From assembly GCA_005893185.1 (NCBI GenBank), contig VBOS01000280.1:1-11411 (forward strand): a DNA stretch of 11,411 nucleotides. The letters run 5' to 3'. This document shows positions 7,099-11,411 of the stretch, in pieces. The DNA is from Candidatus Eiseniibacteriota bacterium. GTDB taxonomy: Bacteria > Eisenbacteria > RBG-16-71-46. The position numbers and the translations under genes are program-made. The notes under the pieces are model-generated. The model did not search any database. It saw nothing but the letters and a program-made list of their open reading frames with translations, and was not told the DNA's origin. Position 1 is the stretch's first letter. Each line of letters starts with the position of its first letter.

Positions 7099-9230
7099 GT
7101 GCCGCGCGGCGCCGGGCGGCCGCCAGCTGCGGCTCGGCAGGCGGGTGGTGCGGCCCCACCCCCGCGGCCCGCTGCTGAGCTCCCGCTCTCCCATCCGGCC
7201 TTTCTCGCGGCTGCCGTCGTCGCCGCCGGCTGCGTCCTTCTCTCGGTCAGCTTCAAGCTCTCGGACACCGACATGTGGCAGCACATCGCCGTCGGCCGGG
7301 AGATCTGGAGGCTGCACGCGGTCCCCACCCAGCAGATCTGGACCTGGCCGACCTACGGTGCGCCGGCGGTCACGCCCTCATGGGCTTTCCGCGCGCTGAT
7401 CTGGCCGATTTGGGCAGCGGCCGGAGTGACCGGGCTTTTCGCGTGGCGCTGGCTCACGACGCTCGCGGCGTTCGCGCTGTTGTGGGCGACGGCGCGCCGC
7501 ATGGGCGCGCGGGGACTCACGTCGCTCGTCGTGCTCGTCGTCTGCTCGCTCGTCTACCGCATACGGTCGGAGGTCCGCCCGGAGACGTTGGTGGCCGTTC
7601 TCTTCGCACTCGAGCTGTGGATTCTGGAGACGCGGCGGGCGGGAGGACCCGATCGCACGCGCTGGCTCGCGGCGATCGGATGGGTCTGGGCCAACGTTCA
7701 CATCTCGTTCCCGCTCGGCCTGGTGTTGCTCGCCCTCCACGATGCCGGAGGCGCGCTCCGCGCCTGGTCGGGCGCCCGGCGCCCACGGGGTCGAGCGGCG
7801 TCGCGGGCGGCAGCGCGCGGCACCCCGACCCCGGCGGTCACGGGGGGAACGGCGCCTCCCCTACGCCGCGACGCCTTGACGGCGCTGGCCACGGTGGCGC
7901 TCTGGTTCGTGAACCCTTCGGGGTCGCGGGCGGTCGCTCAACCGTTCGAGTACTTCCTGGTCTGGCGTCACGAGTCGATCTTCAAGACCGTGCTGGAGCT
8001 CGGGCCCGTGGACTGGCGCGAGAACTGGACGAACGGCCTGCCCCTCCTCGTCGTGGGCTGGCCGCTCCTCATCCTGTGGCGAGCCCGCCGGCGCACGTTC
8101 GACGGCTTCGAGGCGCTGCTGGCTGCGACCCTCTTCGGGCTCGCGCTTCCCTTCCGACCCAGCGTTTTACGGGTTTCCTCGCGCTGGGGGCTGCGCCCTA
8201 TGTCGCGCGTGACCTCGAGGCCTACCTGCGCGCGCGGCGATGGCCGTCGTGGACAAGCCCGGCGCCGGCCCGCGCGTTGCTGGCCGTCGTCGCTTGTGTG
8301 GCATCGGGCCTCGCCGGATGGAGCCGGCCGGAGATGACTCCGGGGGTCGGACTGCGGCTCGACTACATTCCGGTGCGCGCATGCGACTTCATGTCCGCTC
8401 ATGGCGTGCGCGGCCATGGATACCACGTCTACTGGCTGGGCGGCTACCTGCTGTGGCGGTTCTGGCCCCAGCGCGACCGGCTCCCGTTCATGGACATCCA
8501 CCAGACCGGCACGCGTGAGGACCGCTGGTTCGCAGCCGCCTTGCCCATCGCCCCGTCGGTGTGGGCCAGGTTCGATCGGCGCCACGCATTCGACTACGCG
8601 CTCCTCAGCCGCAACCGGGTCGATGGCGACTTCTCGCAGGACGCGCTGGACGCCGACACGAGCTTCGCGCTGGTCTTCATGGACGACGCAGCTTCGCTCT
8701 ACGTGCGGCGCAGCGGGCCGTTCGCGGGCGTCGCGGATTCGTTCGCCTACCGCGTGATCCCAGCTGGGCCCACGGGCGTGCGCAGGCTCACGAAGGCTCT
8801 CGAGGCGGACAAGGCGTTGCGGGCTCTGGCGGGGGCGGAACTCGAGCGCTCGATCCAAGCCTCGGACTTCAATGGCGTGGCACACCTCCACCTGGCGCAC
8901 CTGAGGACGCTGGAAGGGCGCTACGACGAGTCGCGGGCCGAGAGCCAGGCCGCGCTGGCGCACGACGGGTTCGCAGCTTACGCATGGGAGAGACTCGCCG
9001 CGAACGAGCTGAGCGAGGGCCGCCCCCGCGCTGCCCTGGCGGCCCTGGCGCACGAGGGGCGCTCTCCCGTGCTGCGAGAAGTCCGCGCGCGCCTGCGCTT
9101 CGAGGCGCTCGCCGAGCTGCGAGAGCTCGGGACGCGGCGAGCTGAGCTCGCGGCGGCGCTGCGCCAGGACCCGGCCCGTCGCGACCTCGCGGACTCGCTC
9201 GCAGCTGTGGAGCGGAGGCTCGCGCCCTGA
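7099..9230 (+). pseudogene. polytopic membrane protein, GT-C glycosyltransferase-like, with helical-repeat C-terminus; split by a frameshift
   Basis: Two frames together make one protein. From the GTG at 7099 (6 bp after pgi) the first frame gives a transmembrane helix (residues 33-52), an acidic loop motif LSDTDMWQHIAVGREIW (55-70), and more helices (about 97-113, 118-130, 141-153, 164-175, 190-212, 257-271, 312-327, 336-350). It is coherent to LFGLALPFRP (about 8160). The homologous continuation is in the third frame from TQRFTGFLALGAAPYVARDL. Restoring one base near 8150-8165 gives exactly 710 codons. The later part has an extracytoplasmic domain (HVYWLGGYLLWRFWPQRDRL, FMDIHQTGTR) and, from about 8800, alpha-helical repeats resembling TPRs. 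D56/D58 before WQH recall the acidic loop residues of GT-C enzymes, so sugar transfer from a lipid carrier is a reasonable guess. Large uncharacterised membrane proteins of this type occur in several high-GC phyla. The break may be a true mutation or an assembly error. Confidence 0.65.
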
Positions 9231-9272
9231 GCGCCCGCCGAGAGCCGAGTCCGCATGCCGAAGGAACGACCG

Positions 9273-10484
9273 CTACACCATGCTCGGCTCCAGACGCTTC
9301 TTCACGAACAGCGCCAGCGCCTTGAGTGCCAGCTCCATGTAGAGGAACGGCTTCACCAGCAGATCGTCGCCGCCTTCGAGCTCGGCGAGCGCCGGGTCCT
9401 CGAAGTCCGACATGAATGTGATGTAGATCACGGGCACCCGGGCGTATGCGGGCTGTTTCCTGAGGTGGGCGCACAGATCGGTGCCCCGGATCACGGGCAT
9501 CTCGATGTCGAGGAAGACGAGGTCGAAGGCCTCGCGGTCCAGGATGCGCTGCGCCACGACCGGGTCGGCCTCGCACACGATGTCGAACTTCGCCTTCTCG
9601 AGCGCGTGCTGGATCGAGCGCAGCGCGATCTCGTCGTCGTCCACGACCAGCACGCGCGGCGTGATTCCGTCCAGCCCCGCGGGCGCGCCGCCTTCGGCCA
9701 ACAGCAGATCGAGCGCGTCGAGGGCCTGGCCGATCCCACGCAGCGTCGTGATCCGAATCTGGTCCGGGCGCTCCATGAGGATCTTGGTCAACCCCTCCAG
9801 GGCGCCTGTGACGCGGGAGAGGAGCGGCAGGTCAGCCAGCGCTGCGCTTCCCGCGAGCAAGTGGGCTTCACCGTACAGCGCCTGCATCACATCGGGTTGC
9901 TGAGGGTTCCCGATGAACGCGCGCACCAGGTCGCGCATGGCGTCGAGCGAAGCCGGCGCCGAGCGCAGGCAGGAGGTCCGCACCCCATCGAGGAAGCGGC
10001 GGTCGTCGTCCTCCGCCTTGCCCGGACCCGCCTTCAACACGATCGGCCCGTCGCTCGATTCGCCTTCCCTCGGCTGTCCGCGCAGCACGTCCAGCGCCTC
10101 GCCCCGCCCGCGGGTGGGGCCTTCGATCGCTTCGCGGACACGCTCGACGACTTGCCACGGCGTATGGTCGAACTTGGTCAGCGTGCAGGTCGCGCCCGCC
10201 AGCTCCGCCTCCTGGACCATCTCGCCGAGGAACGCGTTCGTGAACGCCACCACCGGAAGATCCCGCCAATCGGGATTCGCGCGGATGCGCCGCAGCACTT
10301 CGAGGCCGTCGATGCCGGGCAGCATCACGTCGAGCAGCACGCCGTCGGGCTTCAGGATCGCGAGCGTCTCGAGCCCCGCGAGCCCGTCCACCGCCGCCTC
10401 AGCCCGATACCCCCTGCGCTCGAACATCTGCCGGTAGACCGCAGCGGTCACCGGATCGTCTTCGATGATCAGGATTCGCTTCAT
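9273..10484 (-). CDS. REC-Hpt-REC response regulator / phosphorelay protein
   Basis: 403 residues, cytoplasmic. REC1 (about 1-118) has acidic pocket E8/D9/D10, phospho-acceptor D52 in VLLDVMLPGIDG, T82 and K104; the last sits in TKFD rather than the usual KP. After a linker (120-160) comes a four-helix Hpt-like segment (about 162-265) with H208 in EAHLLAGSAA; the lysine of the usual HxLKGSA signature is alanine here. REC2 (about 276-395) has D282-D284, D326 in VFLDIEMP, T356 and K378 in LLVKPF. No DNA-binding, GGDEF or other output domain is present, so it should act by phosphotransfer or protein contact. The start at 10484 has GGGGGAGA upstream (10491-10500). It lies 48 bp after the hybrid kinase gene on the same strand and is almost certainly its partner. 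It converges with the plus operon, leaving 42 bp in which I see no clear terminator. Domain calls are strong; the target is unknown. Confidence 0.85.
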   Translation of the reverse strand: MKRILIIEDDPVTAAVYRQMFERRGYRAEAAVDGLAGLETLAILKPDGVLLDVMLPGIDGLEVLRRIRANPDWRDLPVVAFTNAFLGEMVQEAELAGATCTLTKFDHTPWQVVERVREAIEGPTRGRGEALDVLRGQPREGESSDGPIVLKAGPGKAEDDDRRFLDGVRTSCLRSAPASLDAMRDLVRAFIGNPQQPDVMQALYGEAHLLAGSAALADLPLLSRVTGALEGLTKILMERPDQIRITTLRGIGQALDALDLLLAEGGAPAGLDGITPRVLVVDDDEIALRSIQHALEKAKFDIVCEADPVVAQRILDREAFDLVFLDIEMPVIRGTDLCAHLRKQPAYARVPVIYITFMSDFEDPALAELEGGDDLLVKPFLYMELALKALALFVKKRLEPSMV

Positions 10485-10532
10485 GGCTTGTCTCCCCCTC
10501 TCGAAGGGCGAGCGCCGGAGCCCGGCGCCGTC

Positions 10533-11411
<879 letters not shown>

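Noticed and set aside
5812..7317. 501-residue minus-strand open frame opposite pgi
   Set aside because: Composition is typical of antisense high-GC frames and it covers conserved Pgi motifs on the other strand.
7275..8150. First half of the long third-frame ORF that runs to 9230
   Set aside because: Before about 8150 this frame is Arg/Gly/His-rich and lacks the hydrophobic helices seen in the first frame. Only its part after 8150 is real protein.
7968..9053. 361-residue minus-strand open frame opposite the membrane protein gene
   Set aside because: No domain, Arg/Pro-rich, antisense to sequence with coherent membrane-protein features.
9231..9272. Possible bidirectional terminator between the convergent genes
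   Set aside because: Only 42 bp, and I found no good hairpin with a T-run on either strand.

Overview
The window comes from a high-GC bacterium. Most of it has strong third-position GC bias, many GTG starts and tightly packed operons. The gene content includes a hybrid histidine kinase, a multi-receiver response regulator, a large polytopic membrane protein with a helical-repeat tail, and a secreted protein with repeated carboxypeptidase-regulatory-like modules. This would fit an environmental Gram-negative lineage such as Candidatus Eisenbacteria, Acidobacteriota, Myxococcota or Gemmatimonadota. No taxonomic marker gene is present, so this is only a guess.

Region 1 (1-922) is the 3' part of an IS110-family transposase. 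It enters from the left edge and is broken near 745-755 by a frame change and an apparent internal deletion. It ends in an 11-bp perfect inverted repeat that overlaps its stop codon. Region 2 (about 939-3279, minus strand) has visibly lower GC. It holds a secreted protein with four predicted beta-sandwich modules, a small secreted cysteine-rich peptide with an excellent Shine-Dalgarno site, and a frameshifted, unrecognised ORF that runs up to the IS remnant. This is the accessory part of the window and the least explained.

Region 3 (3620-9230, plus strand) looks like one operon: a VOC-fold protein with a Lys/Ala/Pro-rich tail, transaldolase (tal), glucose-6-phosphate isomerase (pgi) and a polytopic membrane protein. 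Intergenic gaps are 21, 8 and 6 bp. Tal and Pgi act on sugar phosphates at the junction of glycolysis/gluconeogenesis and the pentose phosphate pathway. The membrane protein, which resembles GT-C-type glycosyltransferases, is split in this sequence by a single-base frameshift near 8150-8165.

Region 4 (9273-11411, minus strand) converges on region 3. It encodes the C-terminal REC-Hpt end of a hybrid histidine kinase that continues beyond the right edge, followed by a REC-Hpt-REC response regulator. Together they look like a multistep phosphorelay without a DNA-binding output inside the window. No rRNA, tRNA or CRISPR array was seen.
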